Under the pieces are notes generated by a model. It worked only from the letters and a program-made list of their open reading frames with translations. It was not told the DNA's origin and did not search any database. DNA of 64,000 nucleotides, from NCBI GenBank assembly GCA_030430385.1, contig JAUIFO010000011.1:62001-126000 (forward strand), written 5' to 3'. Both the position numbers and the translations under genes were made by a program. Positions 54,289-64,000 of this stretch are shown piece after piece. The DNA is from Bacteroidia bacterium. Lineage in GTDB: Bacteria; Bacteroidota; Bacteroidia; Flavobacteriales; Flavobacteriaceae. Every line of letters starts with the position of its first letter. The first letter of the stretch is position 1.

Positions 54289-55962
54289 ATGTGTGGAATT
54301 GTATGTGCATTTGATATAAAAGAGTCTTCAGAAAAATTAAGACCACAACTCTTAGAGATGGCAAAAAAAATTCGTCATCGTGGTCCAGATTGGAGTGGAA
54401 TATTTAGTAATGAAAAAGCTATAATGGCTCATGAGCGTTTAGCTATTGTTGATCCTGCTTCAGGAAAGCAACCCTTGTTCACTAAAGATAAATCTTTAGT
54501 ATTGGCTGCAAATGGAGAAATATATAATCATCGTGAGTTGAGACGTCAATTTTCAAATTTTGACTTTCAAACGAAAAGTGATTGTGAAGTCATATTAGCA
54601 TTATACAAGGAAAAAGGTGTAGATTTTGTAGATGAGTTAAATGGAATTTTTGGTTTTGCAATTTATGATGTTGAAAAGGACGACTATTTTATTGCAAGAG
54701 ATCATATGGGAATCATACCATTGTATATTGGTTGGGATCAAAACGGAACATTTTATGTAGCATCTGAGCTAAAAGCCCTAGAAGGTATATGTTCTAAAAT
54801 TGAATTGTTTCCACCTGGACATTATATGAGTAGTAACGATGGTGAATTTGTGCAATGGTACAAACGCGATTGGGAAGATTATGATGCAGTAAAAGAGAAC
54901 AAAACTGAAATAGCAGAGTTAAGACAAGCTCTGGAAGATGCTGTACACAGACAATTAATGAGTGATGTGCCTTATGGTGTATTATTATCTGGTGGATTAG
55001 ATTCTTCAATAACATCTGCCATCGCAAAAAAATATGCCGAGCGTCGTATAGAAGCCGATGATAAAGAACAGGCTTGGTGGCCACAATTACACAGTTTTTC
55101 TGTCGGACTTGAAGGGTCTCCAGATTTGGCCGCAGCTCAAAAAGTTGCAGATCATATTGGTACAGTGCATCATGAAATAAAATTTACCATCCAAGAAGGA
55201 TTAGATGCTATTCGCGATGTAATATACAATCTTGAAACCTATGATATTACAACAATTCGAGCGAGTACACCAATGTACTTAATGGCAAGAGTTATTAAAT
55301 CTATGGGAATTAAGATGGTGCTCTCTGGAGAAGGCGCCGATGAATTGTTTGGAGGCTATCTCTATTTTCATAGGGCACCAAGCGCAAAAGAGTTTCACGA
55401 AGAAACAGTTAGAAAATTAAGCAAATTACACATGTACGATTGCTTGAGAGCAAACAAAAGTTTAGCGGCTTGGGGAATAGAAGGTCGTGTGCCTTTTTTA
55501 GATAAGGAATTTATGGATGTTGCCATGAGAATCAATCCTAAAGATAAAATGATTAATGGAGAGCGTATGGAAAAATGGGTATTGCGAAAAGCTTTTGAAG
55601 ATATGCTACCCGAATCTGTGGCTTGGAGACAAAAAGAGCAATTTAGTGATGGTGTTGGATACAGTTGGATAGATACCTTAAAGGAGATTGTTGAAGTTGA
55701 AGTGAGTGATGAGCAATTGGCAAATGCACATTTTAGGTTTCCAATTCAAACACCTCAGAATAAAGAAGAATATTACTACAGAACTATATTTACTGAACAT
55801 TTTTCAAGCGATGCTGCAGCAATGAGCGTTCCTCAAGAACCTAGTGTTGCTTGTAGTACAAAGATTGCATTAGAATGGGATGAGGCATTTAAAAACATGA
55901 ATGATCCATCTGGAAGAGCAGTGGCTAAAGTTCACGATGATGCCTATGAAAAGGTGTCTTAG
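54289..55962 (+). CDS. asnB: Asparagine synthetase B (glutamine-hydrolysing)
   Basis: It makes asparagine from aspartate, ATP and glutamine-derived ammonia. The 557-residue protein starts MCGIVCAFDI, leaving Cys2 as the N-terminal nucleophile of the glutaminase domain (residues 2-190; RHRGPDWSG, HERLAIVDPASGKQPL, NGEIYNH). The synthetase domain has the PP-loop LLSGGLDSS near residue 232, ASTPMYLMAR and SGEGADELFGGY near 345. The length is normal for AsnB. A strong hairpin terminator follows 29 bases after the stop. Confidence 0.97.
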   Translation: MCGIVCAFDIKESSEKLRPQLLEMAKKIRHRGPDWSGIFSNEKAIMAHERLAIVDPASGKQPLFTKDKSLVLAANGEIYNHRELRRQFSNFDFQTKSDCEVILALYKEKGVDFVDELNGIFGFAIYDVEKDDYFIARDHMGIIPLYIGWDQNGTFYVASELKALEGICSKIELFPPGHYMSSNDGEFVQWYKRDWEDYDAVKENKTEIAELRQALEDAVHRQLMSDVPYGVLLSGGLDSSITSAIAKKYAERRIEADDKEQAWWPQLHSFSVGLEGSPDLAAAQKVADHIGTVHHEIKFTIQEGLDAIRDVIYNLETYDITTIRASTPMYLMARVIKSMGIKMVLSGEGADELFGGYLYFHRAPSAKEFHEETVRKLSKLHMYDCLRANKSLAAWGIEGRVPFLDKEFMDVAMRINPKDKMINGERMEKWVLRKAFEDMLPESVAWRQKEQFSDGVGYSWIDTLKEIVEVEVSDEQLANAHFRFPIQTPQNKEEYYYRTIFTEHFSSDAAAMSVPQEPSVACSTKIALEWDEAFKNMNDPSGRAVAKVHDDAYEKVS

Positions 55963-55991
55963 TAATATTGTTAATTATTAGTTTAGATGAG

Positions 55992-56017
55992 AATCCCGCT
56001 TTTTGCGGGATTTTTTT
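55992..56017 (+). terminator. Intrinsic terminator after asnB
   Basis: AATCCCGC (55992-55999) pairs with GCGGGATT (56005-56012) and seven Ts follow the stem core. A 24-base stretch of this element (55992-56015) is identical to 58910-58933 beyond the next gene. Confidence 0.92.
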
Positions 56018-56094
56018 GTGCAACAAAATACGACTTATGCCGTATGTTCTAGTATTCGTTTCAAAAGTAAATTGCACAAATAATTATTAATTCA

Positions 56095-58884
56095 ATGCTT
56101 ATGAAACGAATATTACATTTTTTATATGTTATTCCAATGTTGTTTTTTGGACAAGCCACACTTGTTCAGGATATAAATCAAGGAAATGGAAGTAGTAATC
56201 CATCAAATAAAATAGTATTTAATGGAGAGGCTTATTTTGCAGCTTACAGTGAAACATTTGGTACAGAATTATGGAAAACCGATGGTACTGAAGCTGGAAC
56301 CGTTATGGTAAAAGATATTGTTGTAGGTGAAGGAAGTGCTTTTACTTCAGAGTTTAAAGTACACGAGCTTAATGGGGAATTACTCTTTTTTGTACAAACG
56401 AGCTTTAATGAACATGATTTATGGAAAACCGATGGTACAGAAGCTGGAACGGTTATGGTGAAAGATTTACCAAGTGGAAATTTATTGATGCATACCGATA
56501 TTAATGGTGCTTTATTATTTAGTATTGGAAATGATCTTTGGAAATCTGATGCTACTGAATCTGGTACAAATGTCATTACAAATAGAGCTATTTTTGGCAA
56601 TCGATATGTCAAGCATAACAATGTTATTTACTATTCGGGTTATGGTACAAATTCACAAGGAAATGAGCTCTTTAAAACTGATGGAACTGCTGCTGGCACA
56701 GTATTAGTGAAAGATATACGACCAGGTTCAAGTAACTCGTTTCCAACAAACTTTGGTGAAGCTAATGGCATTATATTTTTTACAGCTAATGATGGTGCCA
56801 ATGGCAATGAATTATGGAAAACAGATGGCACTGAAGTTGGAACCGAAATGATAAAAGATATTTCGCCAGGATCAACAAATTCATTTACCTATGAAAATCC
56901 TAATGAAAGCTTCAATAACGAATACTTTATCCATTTTAATACCGAATTATGGAAATCTGATGGTACTGAAGCTGGAACAGTTCAAGTTAAAGATGTTGGT
57001 TATGTTAAGGGCTTGCGTGTTTTCAATAATAAATTACACGTATTCAATTTTGATACGACGTTTTGGGAAAGTGATGGCACTACTGCTGGTACTAATGAGG
57101 TTGTTACAGATTGTGAAGAGTTTTTTCACTTTGGAACTACACAACAAGCTGTTGTTGGCAATGAATACTATTTTCAAGGTCGAAATGAATGTCATTATCA
57201 GTTATGGAAAACCGATGGTACTGCGCAAGGAACTGTCATGGTAAAAGCAATACTTCCAGTTTGGGATGATGGACATATTCAACACATCATAGATTTTAAC
57301 GGACAAGCACTTTTAACTGCTAATGATGGTACTTGGCATGGTAATGAACTATGGATTAGCGATGGCTCGTCTTCTGGAACCGTTATGCTAAAAGATATCA
57401 ATCCAACAGGCAATTCAGCGTCCAGTCCAAATGACTTTTTTGATTTTAATGGAACACTAATTTTTTCTGCAGATAATGGAGAAAATGGAAGAGAGTTATG
57501 GAAAAAGGAAGGTAGTGGAACTACAATGATTAAAGATATTAATGAAGGAAATCTGTTTGGAGATCCTAAAGGGTTTATTATGTTTAATAATGAAGTTTAT
57601 TTTAAGGCGACTACAAAATTGAATGGTACCGAATTGTGGAAAACAGATGGAACAGAAGCAGGAACTGTAATGGTAAAAGACATCAATCCTAATGGTGAAA
57701 ACGGATTGTTCAATACTGGAAATTTTGTAGAACTAAACGGTAAACTTTATTTCTATGCCAATAATGGTGTTGATGGATTTGAATTATGGGAAAGTGATGG
57801 AACAGAAGCAGGAACTGTAATGGTTAAAGATATCAATATTGGTCCAGAGAATAGTATTAGAAATGGTGAGTTGATTGTGTTTAATAATAAAATACTATTT
57901 AACGCACGAGATACAAGTAATGACTATGAGCTTTGGGAAAGTGATGGAACTGAAACAGGTACTGTATTGTTAAAAGACCTCAATACCAATAGTAGTGGAA
58001 GTCCAGATACCTTTGTTCATTTTAATAATGCAATTTATTTCAAAGGGAATACAACATCTGGAAGCAATGTAATTTGGAAAACCGATGGAACTTCCGCTGG
58101 AACAGTTACTGTAAGTGGATCACCATCTTATCCAAATAATCTCACTGTTTCTGGGAGTAGCCTGTATTTTACTGGTGGTACAGATTTATGGCGTACCGAT
58201 GGTGTCTCTTTATGGAGTTTAATAGATGGTTATCCTTCAGCCTTAACAGATCATAATGGAACTTTATTTTTTAGAACCAATAGTGGTTCAATTGGTTACG
58301 AATTGTGGAAGACTGATGGTACAGTTTCAGGAACAACTTTAGTTAAGGATATTAATACAGATGCAAACCAAAGTAGTAATATTAGTGAAATGGTTAGCTA
58401 CGGAAGCTATATTTACTTTGGAGCTGGTAATAATAGTCAGAATAAAGAATTATGGCGATCAGATGGTACCGAAGCTGGTACAGTTTTATATCAAGATATA
58501 AATCCGTCAACAGAGCAGTTTGGTAATGGTAGTGATCCTAAAAACTTTTTTGTTCAAGATGATACACTTTATTTTTCAGCCAATGATGGAGTTACCAATA
58601 TTGAGCTTTGGGAATTAATTGATGATAATTTAGGTTTAGAAGATCAATCTTTAACACAAAAAGTAAGGCTATATCCTAATCCAACTAATGATAATTTTAC
58701 AATAAAAGTTTCAGGCAGTCTTAACTGTGATATTGAGATTTATGATATTATGGGTAATCGTATGTTTGGTTATTCTAAACAGAACAATAACACATTTGAT
58801 GTTTCAAATTTGTCTACAGGACTCTATATGGTTACTATCAAAACACAAACATCCACACAAGTGATTAAACTCATTAAGCGATAA
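56095..58884 (+). CDS. ELW/DGT-repeat surface protein with T9SS sorting domain
   Basis: A 929-residue secreted protein; the in-frame ATG at 56101 (MKRILHFLYVIPMLFFGQ) may be the true start. After the signal peptide come about 17 units of the type ELWKTDGTEAGTVMVKDI spaced about 45-60 residues apart, a pattern predicted to form beta-propeller blades. The T9SS domain is at about 850-929 (YPNPTNDNFTIKVSG, LSTGLYMVTIKTQ). Proteins of this repeat type occur widely in marine Bacteroidota and lack a known function. It stands alone, bracketed by identical hairpin terminators. Confidence 0.88.
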   Translation: MLMKRILHFLYVIPMLFFGQATLVQDINQGNGSSNPSNKIVFNGEAYFAAYSETFGTELWKTDGTEAGTVMVKDIVVGEGSAFTSEFKVHELNGELLFFVQTSFNEHDLWKTDGTEAGTVMVKDLPSGNLLMHTDINGALLFSIGNDLWKSDATESGTNVITNRAIFGNRYVKHNNVIYYSGYGTNSQGNELFKTDGTAAGTVLVKDIRPGSSNSFPTNFGEANGIIFFTANDGANGNELWKTDGTEVGTEMIKDISPGSTNSFTYENPNESFNNEYFIHFNTELWKSDGTEAGTVQVKDVGYVKGLRVFNNKLHVFNFDTTFWESDGTTAGTNEVVTDCEEFFHFGTTQQAVVGNEYYFQGRNECHYQLWKTDGTAQGTVMVKAILPVWDDGHIQHIIDFNGQALLTANDGTWHGNELWISDGSSSGTVMLKDINPTGNSASSPNDFFDFNGTLIFSADNGENGRELWKKEGSGTTMIKDINEGNLFGDPKGFIMFNNEVYFKATTKLNGTELWKTDGTEAGTVMVKDINPNGENGLFNTGNFVELNGKLYFYANNGVDGFELWESDGTEAGTVMVKDINIGPENSIRNGELIVFNNKILFNARDTSNDYELWESDGTETGTVLLKDLNTNSSGSPDTFVHFNNAIYFKGNTTSGSNVIWKTDGTSAGTVTVSGSPSYPNNLTVSGSSLYFTGGTDLWRTDGVSLWSLIDGYPSALTDHNGTLFFRTNSGSIGYELWKTDGTVSGTTLVKDINTDANQSSNISEMVSYGSYIYFGAGNNSQNKELWRSDGTEAGTVLYQDINPSTEQFGNGSDPKNFFVQDDTLYFSANDGVTNIELWELIDDNLGLEDQSLTQKVRLYPNPTNDNFTIKVSGSLNCDIEIYDIMGNRMFGYSKQNNNTFDVSNLSTGLYMVTIKTQTSTQVIKLIKR

Positions 58885-58908
58885 TTCAACATAATTATAG
58901 TGTATTTT

Positions 58909-58933
58909 AAATCCCGCTTTTTGCGGGATTTTT
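58909..58933 (+). terminator. Intrinsic terminator after the ELW/DGT-repeat gene
   Basis: AAATCCCGC (58909-58917) pairs with GCGGGATTT (58923-58931), followed by Ts. The core is the same as the terminator after asnB. Confidence 0.92.
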
Positions 58934-59044
58934 AGTTTTAGCTTAAAGCAATATATTTGTGAATGAACTAGAAAAAGCCTTTAAAACAGTAAGATGACAG
59001 ATTGGTGACACTTAAATGTCGCCTTAAAAACCAAGATTGTACTG

Positions 59045-59052
59045 TAGATTTG
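59045..59052 (+). promoter_or_regulatory. -7 box of the HTH/DUF4870 gene
   Basis: TAGATTTG is an exact TAnnTTTG match, 20 bases before the ATG. The nearest TTG elements are not at the usual distance. Confidence 0.5.
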
Positions 59053-59072
59053 CACCAACAAAATGATACAAA

Positions 59073-59639
59073 ATGAAACAGCAAACACTAAAAGACAATT
59101 TATTATATCAACGAAAGCTAAAAGGCTATTCTCAAGAAGAGCTTTCTCATAAGACTACAGTTGCTGTAAGGACAATCCAACGTATTGAAAAAGGAGAGGT
59201 GCAACCACATTTGCAAACCGTAAAATTATTAGCAGCAGGTTTAGATATTGACGTGAGTGATTTAATGGTGTTGGAGAATCCTAAAGAAGAAACCATTAAG
59301 CGTAAATGGATGCTTTTAATTCACGGTGTACCGTTTTTTGGATTAATAATACCATTGGCTAATGTGTTGTTTCCATTATTTATATGGATTAGCAAGGCCG
59401 AAGATAATAGCATATATGATAGACATGGTCGCGCTGTAATTAATTTTCATGGCACCATGAACTTGCTGTTTATGCTATCATTGTTGCTTTTCTACGTTAT
59501 TCCAGGGTATAACTTTTTTGTTTCTGGAATCGTGTTTCTTTTTGGATTGGTTATTTCCATAAAAAATGTTTTGTCAACCTTAAACTCAGGGAGTTTTTGG
59601 TACCCATTATCCATCCCTTTTCTGAAGCCAAAGCATTAA
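59073..59639 (+). CDS. HTH transcriptional regulator with C-terminal membrane (DUF4870-like) domain
   Basis: A 188-residue protein with an XRE/Cro-type helix-turn-helix at the N-terminus (KLKGYSQEELSHKTTVAVRTIQRIEKGEVQPHLQTVKLLAAGLDID, residues 16-61) joined to a DUF4870-like membrane domain with three hydrophobic segments (about 80-100, 120-140, 143-160; ISKAEDNSIYDRHGRAVINFHGTMN between them). It is probably a membrane-tethered repressor or sensor. The CPBP protease gene follows 58 bases later on the same strand. Confidence 0.85.
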   Translation: MKQQTLKDNLLYQRKLKGYSQEELSHKTTVAVRTIQRIEKGEVQPHLQTVKLLAAGLDIDVSDLMVLENPKEETIKRKWMLLIHGVPFFGLIIPLANVLFPLFIWISKAEDNSIYDRHGRAVINFHGTMNLLFMLSLLLFYVIPGYNFFVSGIVFLFGLVISIKNVLSTLNSGSFWYPLSIPFLKPKH

Positions 59640-59697
59640 GCATTAAAAAATATTAGAATCAATTTTAAAGCTAATGACTCATTAGCACTAAATACCT

Positions 59698-60546
59698 ATG
59701 TCAAATTTTATGAAATCTTTATTAGTTAAATATCCAGTAAGCTCCAGATATGTATTAATCATAATGTTGTATGGTCTCGCTCTTTTTTGTAGCGGATTAA
59801 TAGATACGCCTTTTTTAAAACAATATTTTCCTTTTACATCAGTGATCCTTTTAATTATTGCGACTTGGATCCTTTATAGAGTAGATAACAAGTCATTAAA
59901 AGCCATTGGACTTGATATATCATTTCGAAATGTGTCTTTTTTACCCTTAGGAATCATCATAGGAGCAATCGCATTTTTGCTTGTTAAACTTTGCAGAGGT
60001 TTAATTTCGGGCGAAACATTAGCGTTAACTTCGGTAGATCTTAACCTAAGTTCGATCTTACTGGGTTTTTATTTGTTGTTGCCATCTGTTGCTGTCGAAG
60101 AATTCTTGTTTAGAGGCTATGCTTTTAAAAAAACTATTGAAGTAACCAACGTTACTATAGCTAATATCATTTTTGCGACAATATTCATGTTAATTCATGT
60201 GTTAGATCGGGAAGTCCTCAAGAACAAAGGCATGATTGTTTTCTTTTTGTTTACTATTCCTATTGGTCATTTATTATTTTCAACAGCGCTGCTCAAGTCA
60301 AAAACGCTATTTTTTCCAATAGGAATTCATCTAGGGAATAATTGGGCAACACAACATTTGATTTCTAATTATAATAATGGAAACAGTATTTTTTATATTC
60401 CTGAAGTTGCAAGGTTTGATGCATGGATGCCTTTCATTTCAGTAATGATTGTTTGGAATGTGTTTTATCTATTCGTGATTTTTTTAATTTGGAAATGGGA
60501 TACAATTTTAAAGCTTAAAGCAGGTGTTTTTAGGGCTTTCTTTTAA
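59698..60546 (+). CDS. CPBP-family intramembrane metalloprotease
   Basis: A 282-residue integral membrane protein of the CPBP (ABI/Rce1-like) family. The main signature EEFLFRGYAF is near residues 132-141 and the second conserved region FATIFMLIHVLDRE near 160-175 holds a His; HLGNNWA near 216-222 is the third. About eight hydrophobic segments span the protein. Members act as prenyl-protein endopeptidases, in bacteriocin self-immunity or in membrane signalling; the target here is unknown. It may be controlled by the preceding HTH membrane protein. Confidence 0.87.
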   Translation: MSNFMKSLLVKYPVSSRYVLIIMLYGLALFCSGLIDTPFLKQYFPFTSVILLIIATWILYRVDNKSLKAIGLDISFRNVSFLPLGIIIGAIAFLLVKLCRGLISGETLALTSVDLNLSSILLGFYLLLPSVAVEEFLFRGYAFKKTIEVTNVTIANIIFATIFMLIHVLDREVLKNKGMIVFFLFTIPIGHLLFSTALLKSKTLFFPIGIHLGNNWATQHLISNYNNGNSIFYIPEVARFDAWMPFISVMIVWNVFYLFVIFLIWKWDTILKLKAGVFRAFF

Positions 60547-60701
60547 TCCATTAAAATTTCAAATATCCGTTTAGAGAGACGATTGGTTTTTTTAAGTCAG
60601 CCTGCAATAAAAAAAATGTCTAAAATTGATTTTAAGGTTGTTTTTAGTCGATTTAAGCCGTTTTTAAGTAATTAACAAATGTTGATAATTATTGCTTACA
60701 A

Positions 60702-60712
60702 TCGATAAAATG
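60702..60712 (+). promoter_or_regulatory. TCGATAAAATG element upstream of gyrB
   Basis: This 11-base motif occurs three times in the window's last 3.3 kb: here and at 62833-62843 and 62853-62863. Here it lies 24 bases upstream of the -7 box of gyrB, in the -33 to -40 area. Confidence 0.45.
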
Positions 60713-60736
60713 CTTTTAAAACGCATCTTTTATTCG

Positions 60737-60744
60737 TATATTTG
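60737..60744 (+). promoter_or_regulatory. -7 box of the gyrB promoter
   Basis: TATATTTG is an exact match to TAnnTTTG, about 70 bases before the gyrB ATG. No TTG is found at the -33 spacing. Confidence 0.55.
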
Positions 60745-60755
60745 TATGTACTCAG

Positions 60756-60781
60756 AAGAGACGCTAAAAAGCGTCTTTTTT
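60756..60781 (+). terminator. Terminator-like hairpin in the gyrB leader
   Basis: AGACGC (60759-60764) pairs with GCGTCT (60771-60776), extendable by A-T and G-T pairs, and is followed by Ts to 60781. It lies between the -7 box and the gyrB start, so it may attenuate gyrB or end read-through from the CPBP gene. Confidence 0.65.
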
Positions 60782-60804
60782 GTGTATTTATACTTATAAA
60801 CTAA

Positions 60805-62751
<1,947 letters not shown>

Positions 62752-62776
62752 ATAGTTCTAAAACAATCCAAATATC

Positions 62777-62810
62777 AAGCAACTACCTTATCAATGTAGT
62801 TGCTTTTTTT
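62777..62810 (+). terminator. Intrinsic terminator after gyrB
   Basis: AAGCAACTAC (62777-62786) pairs perfectly with GTAGTTGCTT (62796-62805), followed by a T-run to 62810. Confidence 0.92.
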
Positions 62811-62832
62811 GTACTTTAGAGTATAATATTTG

Positions 62833-62863
62833 TCGATAAAATGCGTTTTATTTCGATAAAATG
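62833..62863 (+). promoter_or_regulatory. Paired TCGATAAAATG elements upstream of the DUF6588 gene
   Basis: Two copies of TCGATAAAATG (62833-62843 and 62853-62863) are 20 bases apart, close to two helical turns. The second ends 21 bases upstream of the -7 box TAAGTTTG (62885-62892). The same motif lies upstream of gyrB. Confidence 0.5.
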
Positions 62864-62884
62864 TAATTTTATAATTTATTTTAC

Positions 62885-62892
62885 TAAGTTTG
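62885..62892 (+). promoter_or_regulatory. -7 box of the DUF6588 gene
   Basis: TAAGTTTG is an exact TAnnTTTG match, 24 bases before the ATG at 62917. It overlaps the upstream in-frame TTG (62890), which argues against that codon as the start. Confidence 0.55.
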
Positions 62893-62916
62893 TATAACCC
62901 AAAATATCTATCAGTA

Positions 62917-63960
62917 ATGAAAAAAAATGTATTAATTTTATTACTTTTTGCTTCGTTTCAATCTTCAAAAGCTCAAGAATTAGAGACCATCCTCTTGGCA
63001 GCTGACGATGCAAGTTTACTCACAGAAAACTATATAAATCCTGCAGTTGAAGGGTTGATGTATAGTATGAATGGTGGCTGGTTTACTACTGCTAAAACGC
63101 ATAAAAAATTCGGATTTGACATCACTATTAACGCTAATGCTTCATTTGTTCCTAGTCAGAAAGAAATGTTTGATTTTATTCCAAGTGATTATACTTTTTT
63201 GACTTTACCTAATGGAGAAAATGAATTAAATACGGTTTTAAGTACTAATGATGCTGAAACAGAAATTGATATTAGAATTCCAACAGATAATGGAAATTTT
63301 AAAGTGGCAAGTTTTGATATGCCTGGAGGTATTTCCGAAGATTTGCCAATAAATGCTGTTCCAACACCAATGGTACAACTCGGATTTGGTCTTCCATTTA
63401 AAACAGATATCAAATTAAGACTGGTGCCAAATTTAAGTTTTAGTGATGATGTTGAGGCTAATTTAATTGGACTTGGATTACAGCATGATATCTTACAATA
63501 TTTTGGACCTCTAGAAAAATTACCCTTAAACGTGTCTGTTTTAGGTGCGTTTACAAATATGAGTGTCACGTATAATATTGATGACAATCCAGACGATGAA
63601 GTTTCTGTAAATAATGGTAAGGCCGAGTTTGATATGAATACGTGGACTGTTCAAGCGATTGCTTCCTTGGATTTTAAAATTATTACATTTTACGGAAGTG
63701 TTGGATATAATAATGGAAAGTCTACAGTAAAAATGAAAGGAGACTACACACTAACCTATGATCTTGAAGATAGTAATGGAAACGTGATTGGTACAGTGAA
63801 TGAATCTATCAGCGACCCAATTAATTTAGATTTTCAAGCAAATGGAATGAGAGCGACACTTGGTACACGATTAAATATTGGATTTTTTAAAATCTTTGCA
63901 GATTACACTTTACAAGAATACAATACAGCTTCGGCAGGTATTGCCTTTAGTTTTAGATAG
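62917..63960 (+). CDS. Outer-membrane protein of the DUF6588 type
   Basis: From the ATG at 62917 the protein has 347 residues with a signal peptide MKKNVLILLLFASFQSSKAQ. It then reads LETILLAADDASLLTENYINPAVEGLMYSMNGGWFTTAKTHKKFGFDITI, a pattern found in a Flavobacteriaceae family now called DUF6588. The rest has many alternating strands (VNVSVLGAFTNMSVTYNI-like, FYGSVGYNNGKS, TLGTRLNIGFFKIFADYTLQEY) and ends in a Phe-Arg, which suits an outer-membrane beta-barrel. Function is unknown. It follows gyrB after a terminator and has its own promoter. Confidence 0.78.
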   Translation: MKKNVLILLLFASFQSSKAQELETILLAADDASLLTENYINPAVEGLMYSMNGGWFTTAKTHKKFGFDITINANASFVPSQKEMFDFIPSDYTFLTLPNGENELNTVLSTNDAETEIDIRIPTDNGNFKVASFDMPGGISEDLPINAVPTPMVQLGFGLPFKTDIKLRLVPNLSFSDDVEANLIGLGLQHDILQYFGPLEKLPLNVSVLGAFTNMSVTYNIDDNPDDEVSVNNGKAEFDMNTWTVQAIASLDFKIITFYGSVGYNNGKSTVKMKGDYTLTYDLEDSNGNVIGTVNESISDPINLDFQANGMRATLGTRLNIGFFKIFADYTLQEYNTASAGIAFSFR

Positions 63961-64000
63961 AAAAATATATCACAACAAGTTGTTGAGAGCGTGAGATTTA

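Overview
The window is AT-rich DNA from a member of the Bacteroidota, most likely a (marine) Flavobacteriaceae. The reasons are several proteins ending in type IX secretion (T9SS) sorting domains with a YPNP motif, a FecI/FecR/TonB-receptor cassette, Bacteroidota-type promoters (TAnnTTTG -7 boxes), few Shine-Dalgarno sequences, and a gene order around rsfS-ftsH-cdsA-psd that is familiar from that family. No rRNA, tRNA, CRISPR array, transposase or integrase was found.

Layout. 1-6.9 kb is housekeeping: a truncated M28-like peptidase, an acyl-CoA-binding protein, psd, cdsA and a LUD protein (one minus-strand operon), then ftsH and rsfS, birA, an SRPBCC protein and pyrE. 7.0-16 kb holds a Nudix hydrolase, an M14 peptidase lipoprotein, the CtlX-type hydrolase, a CpcT/CpeT-like lipoprotein, a TPR histidine kinase, a GH53 galactanase lipoprotein and a VOC protein. 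16-24 kb holds argS and a 2004-residue secreted beta-helix protein with large internal duplications. 24.1-30.7 kb is an envelope locus: an LpxR-type lipid A deacylase facing a five-gene operon (ECF sigma, FecR anti-sigma, TonB-dependent receptor, PagL-type acyloxyacyl hydrolase, YfiT/DinB protein). 31-34 kb is ffh, folD and a YwaF-type membrane protein. 34.3-39.2 kb is a 1638-residue T9SS protein with a P domain, a VWA domain and 21 Cys-containing 27-residue repeats. 39.3-45.0 kb is a minus-strand run (DUF1579-like, LytTR regulator, rluF, alpha/beta hydrolase, cupin, lipoprotein, HerA-like ATPase). 45.1-52.1 kb is queE followed by a sensor kinase, its response regulator and a phage-tail-fibre-like surface protein. 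52.2-64 kb holds a DUF2911 protein, a Ycf48-like T9SS protein, asnB, an ELW/DGT-repeat T9SS protein, an HTH membrane protein, a CPBP protease, gyrB and a DUF6588-type outer-membrane protein.

Three points stand out. First, the last 16 codons of queE recur 6.4 kb downstream with only synonymous changes, bracketing the sensor/regulator/tail-fibre module as if it had been inserted at the queE 3' end; ACTACGTA elements lie between the regulator and the fibre gene. Second, a cell-surface-signalling cassette is co-oriented with a lipid A deacylase and faces a second lipid A deacylase of another family. Third, two very large secreted proteins show recent repeat amplification or gene conversion. These are inferences from sequence alone; no database search was possible.
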